Positions 6,697-14,541 of a stretch of DNA of 19,889 nt are shown here, piece after piece. The DNA is taken from assembly GCA_902803195.1 (NCBI GenBank), contig CADCOX010000109.1, forward strand, positions 1 through 19,889. The letters are read 5' to 3'. The notes under the pieces were generated by a model. That model made no database searches, had not been told where the DNA came from, and worked only from the letters and a program-made list of their open reading frames with translations. The position numbers and the translations under genes are program-made. The stretch is from an uncultured Bacteroidales bacterium. Its GTDB lineage: Bacteria > Bacteroidota > Bacteroidia > Bacteroidales > Bacteroidaceae. The stretch's first letter is position 1, and each line of letters begins with the position of its first letter.

Positions 6697-9018
6697 TCAG
6701 AATGGCAAGCCGACGGCGAAATGAAGCTGGAAATCGCGTCCGAAATTGGGATGAATAATGGGATAATGCTTGGGACCATGCTCAACGGCAGGATTGATGG
6801 CTTTCATGCCACCATCAAGACGCAAGATGAAATAACCGAAATTGAGACGGAAGCCTAATCCGTATGCTACAGCTATCTGACGCCAGAACTCATCGAGACG
6901 GAACTGGCCTCCAGGTTGCTCGGAATAGTTGCGGAACGTCCAGATATTACCTGCATCTACAAAAGCAGCACCATCAATCTTCCAGAACAGATGCGTACGC
7001 CACTCAAGGCTCATATCCAATTTTATATCGCCAGTCTGACGGATGAAATCAACCTTACCGTCGAAACCTTGAAAACGTCCTGGCCCGAGCCCACGTACAC
7101 TCCATCCGCGAACACTATTGGCACCGCCAGAGAAATAACGCTTCTCATAAGGCAAAACGCTGGAATTGGCATATGGAAATGCAGCGCCCAAGGCAAAATG
7201 CATCGCCAATGAGTTGCGCTCGTCAAAACGGAAACTCTTGGCAAAATCAAAGTCAAACTTGACATATTGTGCATAGGCGATATTGAACAGAGTGTAGGCG
7301 TCGAGCGACTGAGAATGCTGAGCCTTGAATAGGTTGGAGAGACCATAGAGCAAGTTGCCAGCAGTCTCGATACCAACGCGAACACTATAGGCATTCTGTC
7401 CGTAGGAAGAACCTTGAGCCGACGGAGGGATACTGGTATAATGGAAGTTATATCCCCAGCGCATAATGAACAAGTTCTCATAGTTGTAGCGGAGGACGGC
7501 ATTTCGGCTTCCATTATCGGCCAAGTATTCCTCACGGAAAGTCTCGGAGATCCAAGGCATAAAGACATAGTCCAGATCGACTAAATCCACTCGATGCTGA
7601 CGCTTGAGATTGAAACGATTCCAACGATATCGCCAAGCAGCCGTGAGCACACGACGATGGAACTCTGGACGGTCTTGAGAATCAAACATCAACGTAGCTA
7701 TGCTCTGCGCCTTCACGGAACGGCGGAATGATCGCGACAAGAACGGGAACATGAATTCAGGGAAGTTGAGGTCGGACTCGACGCTGTATTCGATATAGTT
7801 CTGATCACTATAGCCTTCCAAACCCTTGATAGCCTCGAACGCACCTCGCAGTTTCAACGAATACATCGCTGACCGACGGAAAAGGTTGCGATTCTGATAG
7901 CCTACACTCACGGCTGCGCCTAAGTCGCCAGCAGAATTTGTGCCTTCGAGAGCCGCCGACAAAGAATGTCGCTTAGCCATCATCAAACTGACATAAGCAT
8001 CGAGCGAATCGGCGGCACCCGGAGTAGGTTCTAATGTGACATTAGCGCCCATAACAGCGGAGAGTGAGGAGAGGTTACCATACGTGCTCTGTACATCGGT
8101 CTCACGGAAAAGAGACTGAGGACGGAGATCGGACTTAGACAACAGAAACGAAGGACGAAGTGTCATCTTGTCGCGAAAATAGAAAGCCTGAGAGCGAACG
8201 ACAAGGCTGTCGACATCGTTAGCCACACGAAGTGATGTCAAATCTACGTCAGAGAGGTAGTTAACGTTGGCTATATGATAGGAAGGATGCTGATGCAAAG
8301 AGTCTGTAATCGACTCACGATAAAGGGGGATGCGCAACCTGAGGCCTACAAGATGGTTACCCAGCGTTGTGTCGGCATCGAAATGGACATAGCTTTTGCT
8401 AAACCGATAGTAGCCAAGGTCCTGAAGCATCGAGGTAATTCGCGAACGTTCGAGGTCAAGTCTGTTGATATCAAAGGGCATACCTTTGAAAAGCAACGTC
8501 TGATTCCAACGTGCAGCTATCAAGCTGTCAATCGTTGGGTCTTCGATTTGACGTGAGATTCGGTCAACAAAATAGCGAGGACCTGCATGAATATTGTAAC
8601 TAATGCCCACCTTTTGACTACGCTCTCGACTTGAAACTCCGACATTTGCTTGGAGAAAGCCCAAATTGCGAACAGCCGACTCCATATTGGCACGGCCACG
8701 ATCAGTCTGAATGCTATCGAAGACAACCGGGGCCTCACCCAAGCGACGGAAGAAACGATTTACACGTCGCGTGCTGTCACGTCCGCTTATGCAATAGACG
8801 CCCAATGGAACCTTAAACAGGCTAAACCATCGTGAATTGGGGTGCTGACGTATATAGCCACCCAAAGCTGAGGTTGGCACGCCCTTGTCATCAGCACGCA
8901 AAGCCACTTTGTCAAGGAGTTGTTCATCTTCATTCAAAAAACGTTCAGGCGCACAACCCACCACCACCCCACTCACAAGCAGGAGCATAAAAAAGCGAAG
9001 ATGGTAGACAAGACGCAT
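6697..9018 (-). CDS. Lipidated Omp85/BamA-family outer-membrane protein (TamL-like)
   Basis: Predicted outer-membrane beta-barrel of the Omp85 superfamily, 773 residues from ATG 9018. That start is preferred over the in-frame ATG at 9117, which lies inside the upstream methyltransferase gene, because it gives a lipoprotein signal peptide: MRLVYHLRFFMLLLVSGVVV, then GC with Cys22 as lipidation site. POTRA-like sequence follows (for example ISYNIHAGPRYFVDRIS). The barrel shows the Omp85 loop-6 motif NSVRGWSVRGLGPGRF, with VRG present, and the chain ends in phenylalanine (FAVGLPF), as barrel proteins do. Lipid-anchored TamA-like proteins of Bacteroidetes are called TamL and normally work with the inner-membrane partner TamB; no TamB gene is in this window. 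It follows the methyltransferase gene by 19 bases and is probably the last gene of the lepA operon. Confidence 0.88.
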   Translation of the reverse strand: MRLVYHLRFFMLLLVSGVVVGCAPERFLNEDEQLLDKVALRADDKGVPTSALGGYIRQHPNSRWFSLFKVPLGVYCISGRDSTRRVNRFFRRLGEAPVVFDSIQTDRGRANMESAVRNLGFLQANVGVSSRERSQKVGISYNIHAGPRYFVDRISRQIEDPTIDSLIAARWNQTLLFKGMPFDINRLDLERSRITSMLQDLGYYRFSKSYVHFDADTTLGNHLVGLRLRIPLYRESITDSLHQHPSYHIANVNYLSDVDLTSLRVANDVDSLVVRSQAFYFRDKMTLRPSFLLSKSDLRPQSLFRETDVQSTYGNLSSLSAVMGANVTLEPTPGAADSLDAYVSLMMAKRHSLSAALEGTNSAGDLGAAVSVGYQNRNLFRRSAMYSLKLRGAFEAIKGLEGYSDQNYIEYSVESDLNFPEFMFPFLSRSFRRSVKAQSIATLMFDSQDRPEFHRRVLTAAWRYRWNRFNLKRQHRVDLVDLDYVFMPWISETFREEYLADNGSRNAVLRYNYENLFIMRWGYNFHYTSIPPSAQGSSYGQNAYSVRVGIETAGNLLYGLSNLFKAQHSQSLDAYTLFNIAYAQYVKFDFDFAKSFRFDERNSLAMHFALGAAFPYANSSVLPYEKRYFSGGANSVRGWSVRGLGPGRFQGFDGKVDFIRQTGDIKLDMSLEWRTHLFWKIDGAAFVDAGNIWTFRNYSEQPGGQFRLDEFWRQIAVAYGLGFRLNFGYFILRLDGGMKAINPAVEHGPKHYPIIHPNFGRDFQLHFAVGLPF

Positions 9019-9037
9019 GACTGAGGAATGAAATAGA

Positions 9038-9799
9038 TTAAAGCGTTTGACGACGACGGAACTCAGCCAACACAATGCCTGTAGCCATCGCAACGTTGAG
9101 ACTCTCCGTTGTGGCACGATTTGCTGGGTAGTTGGGAATCAGCAGACGACGCGAACATAGAGCATCTACCTCACGACTGACGCCATTTCCTTCATTCCCC
9201 ATTACAATGACGCCTTGAGGCGACAAAGGCTCATCCCAGAACGATTGTCCGTTAAGTGACGTGCCAAAGACAGGAAAATCGTCTGGCAAAGAGGCAAGGA
9301 ATGGCACTAAATCAATATAATGAACACGCACGCGCGAGAGGCCGCCCATCGTAGCTTGCACAACCTTAGGGTTCCAAACATCGGCAGTATTCATTGAGCA
9401 CCAGATATGCTCAATCCCAAACCAATCTGCAACACGGATGATAGTACCTAAATTGCCCGGATCCTGAACGCCATCAAGGGCAAGATGTAGGCCTGTGAGC
9501 TGAGAGGCAATTGGAGGACAATCCTCAGGGATGCGCATGAGGGCCAATACTTGCTGAGGTGTCTGCAAAAGACTGAGGCGTGAAAGCTCTGCAGGCGACA
9601 CTTCAGTACAAGGGGTGTGTATGAGGCGTGAAGCCTCGGCAGCCAACCAGTCAGGTGTGGCAAAAAGATGATGGCAATAGAAATGATCCAACAATTCACC
9701 AACAAGGCGTGGACCTTCAGCCACGAACAAGCCTTCCTGTCGACGACCCTTGCGGCTGTCGAGAGAGCGAACCAGACGAAGGACAGATTTAGACAGCAT
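9038..9799 (-). CDS. SpoU/TrmH-family RNA 2'-O-methyltransferase
   Basis: SAM-dependent RNA ribose methyltransferase of the SPOUT superfamily, 253 residues from ATG 9799. The N-terminal substrate-binding domain contains EGLFVAEGPRLVGELL (22-37). The three SpoU motifs follow: LDGVQDPGNLGTIIRVADWF (108-127), VIVMGNEGNGVS and ESLNVAMATGIVLAEF, whose knotted fold binds SAM. An N-terminal L30e-like extension points to an rRNA rather than tRNA substrate, but the target nucleotide is unknown. ATG 9799 is chosen over ATG 9814 because MLSKS is the common start of this family in Bacteroidales (from memory). The start overlaps the end of the upstream regulator gene by 11 bases, implying translational coupling. 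Confidence 0.9.
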   Translation of the reverse strand: MLSKSVLRLVRSLDSRKGRRQEGLFVAEGPRLVGELLDHFYCHHLFATPDWLAAEASRLIHTPCTEVSPAELSRLSLLQTPQQVLALMRIPEDCPPIASQLTGLHLALDGVQDPGNLGTIIRVADWFGIEHIWCSMNTADVWNPKVVQATMGGLSRVRVHYIDLVPFLASLPDDFPVFGTSLNGQSFWDEPLSPQGVIVMGNEGNGVSREVDALCSRRLLIPNYPANRATTESLNVAMATGIVLAEFRRRQTL

Positions 9800-10370
9800 G
9801 AGCTGAGCGCACACGACTTAGCGTTTCAGGCGTCATCTGTAAGAAAGACGCAACGTGAACCATTGGCGCACGCAGGACAATCTCGGGCTTCGTCTTGAGT
9901 AGGCGCATGTAGCGCTCGGTAGCGTTCTCAAAACGTTGGCTATCGGCATGCTCCTGCGATGAGATGAGAGCGTGCTCTAGAATCTTTCGATAGAGGTGTT
10001 CCATCTCCTTGTCGGTCTCGACCAAAGCGAGGAACTCATCGTGAGGAATACCAAAAAGGCGTGAAGGCTCTAATGCCTCAACCATGAGCAACGAAGGCAA
10101 CTGCTTAAGGAAGCTCTCGATGCAGATGACAATACGTCCTTCGTAGGAGAAATGCTCGGTTACGTCACGTCCATTCTTGTAGTAGAACTGTCGAACCATG
10201 CCTTTCTCGACATAATACATAAACCTGCAGACCTCGCCTTCCTGCAAGAGCTTTTCGCCTTTCGAAACCTTGAAAGGCACGAGGATATTGGCCAGCGTAG
10301 TGATTCCCTGTGTGCTCAGCGTGCAATAGCGCCTTGCTATCTCGCGAGCGATGTCCCGACGTTTGTCCAT
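9789..10370 (-). CDS. Crp/Fnr-family transcriptional regulator
   Basis: Cytoplasmic one-component regulator of 193 residues. A cyclic-nucleotide-binding-type jelly roll spans about residues 28-115 (ILVPFKVSKGEKLLQEGE, MYYVEKGMVRQFYY, LFGIPHDEF), followed by a long dimer helix and a C-terminal HTH (VHVASFLQMTPETLSRVR, 171-188). There is no N-terminal cysteine cluster, so it is not an oxygen-sensing Fnr, and the phosphate-binding RxS motif of cAMP-binding Crp is not evident; the ligand is unknown. The frame is open upstream to 10568, but that extension overlaps the end of lepA and has unlike composition. ATG 10370 is chosen because AAGGA precedes it; ATG 10403 is an alternative. It begins 65 bases after the lepA stop with no visible promoter and overlaps the methyltransferase start. 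Confidence 0.9.
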   Translation of the reverse strand: MDKRRDIAREIARRYCTLSTQGITTLANILVPFKVSKGEKLLQEGEVCRFMYYVEKGMVRQFYYKNGRDVTEHFSYEGRIVICIESFLKQLPSLLMVEALEPSRLFGIPHDEFLALVETDKEMEHLYRKILEHALISSQEHADSQRFENATERYMRLLKTKPEIVLRAPMVHVASFLQMTPETLSRVRSAHAV

Positions 10371-10435
10371 AGTGAATTGTCCTTGATTTGGAATTGTTGG
10401 CATAGGGTGGCTAGTAGTAATTGCTTGAGATTGAT

Positions 10436-12220
10436 TTAATCCAGTTTCAGTACGGCAAGGAAGGCTTTTTGGGGCACTTGTACGTTGCCGATTTGTTTCA
10501 TTCGTTTCTTGCCTCGTTTCTGTTTCTCCAACAGTTTGCGCTTTCGACTGACATCGCCTCCGTAACACTTGGCTGTCACATCTTTACGTACTTGTTTGAC
10601 TGTTTCGCGAGCAATAATCTTAGCGCCGATAGCAGCTTGGATGGCAATATCAAATTGCTGACGCGGGAGGAGTTCCTTCAGTTTCTCGCACATGCGCCGA
10701 CCGAAGTCTACAGAATTGTCAACGTGAGTCAGCGTGGAGAGGGCATCGACAGGTTCGCCATTCAGCAGGATGTCAAGTTTCACGAGTTTGGATGGGCGGA
10801 AACCAGCTTGATGATAGTCGAACGAAGCATAGCCCTTTGAGATGCTCTTGAGCTTATCGTAGAAATCGATGACAATTTCGCCTAATGGCATCGCGAATTG
10901 AATCTCAACGCGATTGCCGCTAATAAAATCCTGCTTGATCAGTTCGCCGCGCTTGCCCAGGCAGAGCGTCATAATAGGACCTATGAAATTGGCCGTAGTG
11001 ATTACCGACGCATGGATATAGGGTTCCTCGATATGGTCGATGAGCGTCGGATCGGGCATTCCTGCCGGATTGTGTACTTCCTTAACCTCGCCTTGTTTGT
11101 CATAGACCTTGTAAGAAACATTGGGCACGGTGGTGATAACGTCCATGTTGAACTCGCGATCAAGTCGTTCTTGGACGATTTCCATGTGCAGCAATCCCAG
11201 GAAGCCACAACGGAAACCGAAACCTAATGCCACCGACGACTCGGGTTGGAACGTGAGCGAAGCATCATTGAGTTGTAGCTTTTCGAGCGAGGCACGCAGA
11301 TTCTCGTAGTCCTCGGTCTCGATAGGATAGACGCCTGCAAACACCATCGGTTTCACTTCCTCGAAACCAGCGATAGCCTCGACCCGACCTAAAGTGCTGA
11401 CATGGGTTATCGTGTCGCCTACCTTCACTTCCGTGGCCGTCTTGATGCCGCTGACTATGTAGCCTACATCGCCACAATGGAGTTCCTGACGAGGCACCAT
11501 GTCCATCTTCAGCACACCAATCTCGTCGGCATTATACTCCTTTCCGGTATTGATAAAAACAACATTATCACCCTTATGAATACTACCGTTGATGATTTTG
11601 AAGTAAGCAATAATCCCGCGGAAGGAATTGAACACCGAGTCGAAGATAAGCGCTTGCAGGGGAGCATTCTCATCACCTGTCGGACAGGGAATGCGGTCTA
11701 CCACGGCGTCAAGGATCTCGTCAACGCCCTCACCTGTTTTACCGCTTGCAAGAATGATCTCCTCGCGCTTGCAGCCCAATAGGTCGATGATTTCATCCTC
11801 AACCTCCTCAGGCATAGCATTAGGCATATCACATTTGTTCACGACGGGAATAATCTCCAGATCGTGATCTATAGCCATATAGAGGTTGGAAATGGTCTGT
11901 GCCTGAACACCTTGAGTAGCGTCAACTACCAACAAAGCACCTTCGCAAGCAGCTATGCTGCGGCTAACCTCGTAGCTGAAGTCAACGTGTCCCGGAGTAT
12001 CGATAAGGTTGAGCACGTACTTCTGTCCGTCGCGCACATACTCCATCTGGATGGCGTGACTCTTGATGGTGATGCCACGCTCACGTTCCAGATCCATATC
12101 GTCCAGCATCTGCCCTTCTGTCACCTGAATGGTATTGGTACGCTCCAGCAGACGGTCGGCCAACGTGCTCTTTCCGTGGTCGATATGTGCTATGATACAG
12201 AAGTTCCGTATATGTTTCAT
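10436..12220 (-). CDS. lepA: Elongation factor 4 (LepA), ribosome-associated GTPase
   Basis: Translational GTPase of 594 residues, full family length, acting on the ribosome in initiation or elongation quality control. GTPase motifs are AHIDHGKST (G1), ERERGITI (switch region), DTPGHVD (G3), NKCD (G4) and SGKTG (G5). The LepA-specific C-terminal domain is present (KRGKKRMKQIGNVQVPQKAF). Start ATG 12220 gives the canonical MKHIRNFCIIAHIDHGKST. The promoter -7 box ends only 5 bases upstream of the ATG, so the mRNA should be nearly leaderless. It is first in a probable operon with the Crp/Fnr regulator, the RNA methyltransferase and the TamL-like protein, spaced 65, -11 and 19 bases. Confidence 0.98.
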   Translation of the reverse strand: MKHIRNFCIIAHIDHGKSTLADRLLERTNTIQVTEGQMLDDMDLERERGITIKSHAIQMEYVRDGQKYVLNLIDTPGHVDFSYEVSRSIAACEGALLVVDATQGVQAQTISNLYMAIDHDLEIIPVVNKCDMPNAMPEEVEDEIIDLLGCKREEIILASGKTGEGVDEILDAVVDRIPCPTGDENAPLQALIFDSVFNSFRGIIAYFKIINGSIHKGDNVVFINTGKEYNADEIGVLKMDMVPRQELHCGDVGYIVSGIKTATEVKVGDTITHVSTLGRVEAIAGFEEVKPMVFAGVYPIETEDYENLRASLEKLQLNDASLTFQPESSVALGFGFRCGFLGLLHMEIVQERLDREFNMDVITTVPNVSYKVYDKQGEVKEVHNPAGMPDPTLIDHIEEPYIHASVITTANFIGPIMTLCLGKRGELIKQDFISGNRVEIQFAMPLGEIVIDFYDKLKSISKGYASFDYHQAGFRPSKLVKLDILLNGEPVDALSTLTHVDNSVDFGRRMCEKLKELLPRQQFDIAIQAAIGAKIIARETVKQVRKDVTAKCYGGDVSRKRKLLEKQKRGKKRMKQIGNVQVPQKAFLAVLKLD

Positions 12221-12225
12221 GGGCG

Positions 12226-12257
12226 CAAAGGTACAAAAAGAAACTCAAATGCGCAAA
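12226..12257 (-). promoter_or_regulatory. Consensus promoter of lepA, giving a near-leaderless mRNA
   Basis: Minus-strand TACCTTTG (12226-12233) with a perfect TTTG (12254-12257) 20 bp upstream. The predicted transcription start (about 4 bases after the -7 box) falls near 12222, within a few bases of ATG 12220. No Shine-Dalgarno sequence can therefore be present in the message. Confidence 0.75.
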
Positions 12258-12304
12258 TCGAGCGTCACTTTTTCGGCTAAAAGTTCAGAAATATTACACA
12301 AAAC

Positions 12305-12346
12305 ATACAAAAATCCCCTGCATGACCAAAAGTTGCCAGCAGGGGA
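12305..12346 (-). terminator. Rho-independent terminator of the winged-helix gene
   Basis: Minus-strand TCCCCTGC (12339-12346) pairs perfectly with GCAGGGGA (12314-12321) across a 17-nt loop, then TTTTTG follows. It lies 30 bases past the stop at 12376 and insulates that gene from the lepA promoter. Confidence 0.85.
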
Positions 12347-12375
12347 AAGATGTTGTGAATGAATTTTCAAGGGGA

Positions 12376-12576
12376 TTACTTGAGGCTGAAGATGGGATCT
12401 TTCTCATCGCCTTCGACGTTGAGCTTGTCCTCACGGAGCAACCAACCGAGACCGAGGAAAAGTTCCTTATCGCTCTTGGCCTTGGCAGCCTTCTTCAGAT
12501 CCTTGGCGCTGAGAGCACCATTCTCGTTGAGTGCCGTCCAAAGGGCACCTGCGATTTCACCTGCTTTTGCAAACAT
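12376..12576 (-). CDS. Small winged-helix protein, DUF2582-like (66 aa)
   Basis: A single winged-helix-turn-helix domain with no extra domains. The start is ATG 12576 (MFAKAGEIAGALWTALNENG), which agrees with the usual size of 65-75 residues; the in-frame extension to 12783 crosses this gene's promoter and is rejected. Helix pattern: AGALWTALNENG (helix 1), LSAKDLKKAAKAK (helix 2), DKELFLGLGWLLREDKL (recognition helix), then a strand DPIFSLK. The GWL-RE-K segment is characteristic of this Bacteroidetes family. It is lysine-rich, and whether it binds DNA, RNA or a protein partner is unknown. It has its own promoter (12679-12709), a leader of about 100 nt and a strong terminator, so it forms a single-gene unit. 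The leader contains a 5-bp hairpin (12643-12659). Confidence 0.85.
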   Translation of the reverse strand: MFAKAGEIAGALWTALNENGALSAKDLKKAAKAKSDKELFLGLGWLLREDKLNVEGDEKDPIFSLK

Positions 12577-12678
12577 AATCTTTTTTACCTTAATAAAGTT
12601 AATAATAAAACTGTTAGTGTTGCGTTTGTTATCAAATGCATGGGCGTTAATTTTACGCCTCTTTTCTGAATTGCGGCG

Positions 12679-12709
12679 CAAAGGTACGCACTTTCTTTGA
12701 AATATGCAA
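12679..12709 (-). promoter_or_regulatory. Bacteroidetes-type promoter of the winged-helix gene
   Basis: Minus-strand TACCTTTG (12679-12686) with TTGC (12706-12709) 19 bp upstream. The predicted start near 12675 gives a leader of about 98 nt, clearly longer than the 2-41 nt predicted for the other units here. Upstream, 12710-12840 contains no gene; the only structure is the 7-bp hairpin CAAAAGC/GCTTTTG at 12732-12748. Confidence 0.7.
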
Positions 12710-12840
12710 GATTTTCGAGCAAAAAGAGACACAAAAGCCCTGCTTTTGAACTGTTTGCAACATCTTTGCGACAAAATGGACACAAAAGAGTGGACTTAAA
12801 GAAGACTAAATGTTAAAACATCATGAACAAATAGTATCCA

Positions 12841-12879
12841 AACACAAAACAAGCCTCATCTCTCGATAAGGCCTGCTTT
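12841..12879 (-). terminator. Strong rho-independent terminator of the tRNA-Lys unit
   Basis: On the minus strand the segment 12865-12879 pairs with 12846-12860 over up to 15 bp including several G-U pairs; the core is CCTTATC/GATGAGG closed by a GAGA tetraloop, and the 3' arm runs into GTTTTGTGTTT. It starts two bases after the tRNA 3' end, the expected place. Confidence 0.85.
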
Positions 12880-12880
12880 G

Positions 12881-12953
12881 TACGCCCTCAGGGGCTCGAA
12901 CCCTGGACCCATTGATTAAGAGTCAATTGCTCTACCAACTGAGCTAAGGACGC
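12881..12953 (-). tRNA. tRNA-Lys (anticodon CUU), copy 2 of the unit
   Basis: 73-nt cloverleaf on the minus strand. Acceptor GCGTCCT pairs with AGGGCGT (including G1-U72 and one further G-U), with discriminator A. The anticodon stem ATTGA/TCAAT encloses the loop CTCTTAA, giving anticodon CTT. The T arm is CAGGG-TTCGAGC-CCCTG. CCA is not encoded. The gene is identical over its whole length to the copy at 12985 and separated from it by 31 bases. Confidence 0.95.
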
Positions 12954-12984
12954 GTGGATAGATAATATTTAAACCTTCTTGAAG

Positions 12985-13057
12985 TACGCCCTCAGGGGCT
13001 CGAACCCTGGACCCATTGATTAAGAGTCAATTGCTCTACCAACTGAGCTAAGGACGC
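12985..13057 (-). tRNA. tRNA-Lys (anticodon CUU), copy 1 of the unit
   Basis: Same 73-nt cloverleaf as at 12881, transcribed first from the promoter at 13145. Anticodon loop CTCTTAA reads AAG codons. The upstream segment (13058-13140) is a 5' leader to be trimmed and holds a small ATGCC-TCGC-GGCAT hairpin at 13077-13090. Confidence 0.95.
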
Positions 13058-13144
13058 ATTCTATGGTTGTGTATGAATGCCTCGCGGCATCTCATTTGCT
13101 GGCTTCCATGAGGCCTTACAGCCTGCATTTCCGTTTTGCGGGTG

Positions 13145-13176
13145 CAAAGGTAGTTGTTTTTTACGAAACAGCCAAA
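13145..13176 (-). promoter_or_regulatory. Consensus promoter of the tRNA-Lys unit
   Basis: Minus-strand TACCTTTG (13145-13152) with a perfect TTTG (13173-13176) 20 bp upstream, identical in design to the lepA promoter. It lies just after the serine palmitoyltransferase stop at 13196, where I see no strong terminator, so some read-through from that gene into the tRNAs is possible. Confidence 0.75.
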
Positions 13177-13195
13177 CTTTTTCCAAAGAATTTCT

Positions 13196-14386
13196 TTATT
13201 TTATGATTTCAAGGTCACGAAATACCTTTGTCAGAGCCTCTACGGCCTCGTCAACCTGCTCCTTGGTATGCGTAGCCATCAAGGCGACGCGCACGAGAGT
13301 GTCTTGCGGAGCGCAGGCAGGCGGGATGACGGGGTTGATGAAGACACCTGCATCGAAAGCCAACTTCGTCACGAGGAATGTCTTGTCGACATCACGAACA
13401 TAAAGCGGGATGATCGGACTTTCGGTGTCGCCAATCTCGAAACCAGCCTCACGGAAGCGGTCGAGAGCGTAGTTGGTAACATCCCACAGCTTCTGAATGC
13501 GCTCAGGCTCCTGCTGGATGATGTGTAGCGCCTCACGAGCAGCTGCCGTTGCAGCAGGCGTGCAGGAAGCTGAGAATATATAGGTACGCGTGTGATGACG
13601 CAGGTAATTGATGATGGAGCTGTCTGCCGCGATGAAACCGCCGATACTGGCAAGGCTCTTCGAGAACGTGCCCATGATGAGGTCAACATCGTCGGTGAGA
13701 CCAAAATGGTCACATACGCCACGACCCTGACGTCCAAAGACGCCTAAGCCATGAGCTTCGTCAACCATAATAGCCGTCCCCGGATACTTCTTCTTGAGAG
13801 CAACAATCTCAGGCAGCTTGCAGAGGTCACCTTCCATCGAGAAGACGCCGTCGACAACGATCAGCTTAACCACATCCTCAGGGCAACGTTGAAGCAGGGC
13901 TTCGAGTTCGGCCATATCGTTGTGCTTGTACTTCAAGCGCTGCGAGAAACTATTGCGCACACCATCTACGATGCTGGCATGATCGCGATCGTCGCAGATG
14001 ATATAGTCGTGGCGGTCGGTGAGTACGCCCAAGACGCCGCTATTAACCGTGAAACCTGTGGCGAAGCACATCGTTTCATCTTTTCCAACGAATTCTGCCA
14101 ATTCTTTCTCAAGCTGTACATGCAAATCGAGCGTGCCGTTGAGGAAACGCGAGCCAGCACAGCCACTACCATACTGCTCCATCGCTTTGATGCCGGCCTG
14201 AATGACGCGATCATCGCCCGTAAGACCCGTGTAAGCATTCGAACCAAACATGAGTACACGATGACCTTCCATCATCACTTCTGTACCTTGCTTGCCCTCA
14301 ATCTCACGGAAATAAGGATAAATTCCCAGTTCCTTGTATTTCTGAGGACGATCGTATTTTGCCAATCTTTCTTGTAACAGTCCCAT
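13196..14386 (-). CDS. spt: Serine palmitoyltransferase (alpha-oxoamine synthase)
   Basis: PLP enzyme condensing L-serine with a long-chain acyl-CoA to 3-ketosphinganine, first committed step of sphingolipid synthesis; cytoplasmic. The 396-residue sequence matches what I remember of Bacteroides serine palmitoyltransferase from the first residues (MGLLQERLAKYD) to the end. Seen motifs: GSNAYTGLTGDDR (48-60), GSGCAGSRFLNGT (73-85), DDRDHASIVDG (132-142, His136 stacking on PLP), VDEAHGLGVFG (208-218, Asp209 and His212) and GTFSKSLASIGGF (239-251, Lys243 as Schiff-base lysine). The closely related 2-amino-3-ketobutyrate CoA ligase and 8-amino-7-oxononanoate synthase are the alternatives, and automated annotation often uses those names; the residue-level likeness to the Bacteroides enzyme favours sphingolipid synthesis. 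Start ATG 14386, promoter at 14431. Divergent from a lipid kinase gene. Confidence 0.9.
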   Translation of the reverse strand: MGLLQERLAKYDRPQKYKELGIYPYFREIEGKQGTEVMMEGHRVLMFGSNAYTGLTGDDRVIQAGIKAMEQYGSGCAGSRFLNGTLDLHVQLEKELAEFVGKDETMCFATGFTVNSGVLGVLTDRHDYIICDDRDHASIVDGVRNSFSQRLKYKHNDMAELEALLQRCPEDVVKLIVVDGVFSMEGDLCKLPEIVALKKKYPGTAIMVDEAHGLGVFGRQGRGVCDHFGLTDDVDLIMGTFSKSLASIGGFIAADSSIINYLRHHTRTYIFSASCTPAATAAAREALHIIQQEPERIQKLWDVTNYALDRFREAGFEIGDTESPIIPLYVRDVDKTFLVTKLAFDAGVFINPVIPPACAPQDTLVRVALMATHTKEQVDEAVEALTKVFRDLEIIK

Positions 14387-14430
14387 ATGTATTTAAGGTA
14401 TTTCTACGTTTATCTTCATTTAAAACGGCG

Positions 14431-14438
14431 CAAAGGTA
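14431..14438 (-). promoter_or_regulatory. -7 promoter box of the serine palmitoyltransferase gene
   Basis: Minus-strand TACCTTTG matches TAnnTTTG and predicts a leader of about 41 nt. No convincing -33 box at the usual spacing. It lies about 95 bp from the divergent -7 box of the lipid kinase gene. Confidence 0.65.
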
Positions 14439-14533
14439 AGCAAATTTTTCGGACTAATTGCATTTTCTACATCAAAATGTGCATTTTATTATTCTTTTAT
14501 TGAAATAACAACGTCCGATTGAAACTTTTTCGT

Positions 14534-14541
14534 TATTTTTG
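14534..14541 (+). promoter_or_regulatory. -7 promoter box of the lipid kinase-ygiQ unit
   Basis: TATTTTTG matches TAnnTTTG and ends 21 bases before ATG 14563. It overlaps the TTG at 14539 that would give the longest reading frame, so that longer start is rejected. Confidence 0.65.

Noticed and set aside
9019..9117. N-terminal extension of the TamL-like protein by 33 residues
   Set aside because: It overlaps the end of the methyltransferase gene and would bury the lipoprotein signal peptide that begins at ATG 9018.
10371..10568. N-terminal extension of the Crp/Fnr regulator by 66 residues
   Set aside because: It overlaps the lepA C-terminus in another frame and has unlike composition; family length fits the start at 10370.
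12732..12748. Hairpin CAAAAGC-CCT-GCTTTTG as an operator or small RNA
   Set aside because: It is only 7 bp, A/T-rich, with no promoter or U tract attached; chance is a sufficient explanation.
12577..12783. N-terminal extension of the winged-helix protein
   Set aside because: It runs through the consensus promoter at 12679-12709, and the core family begins at ATG 12576.
12881..13057. tRNA genes as integration sites for a mobile element
   Set aside because: No integrase, phage gene or partial tRNA repeat is present near the tRNA-Lys or tRNA-Leu genes.
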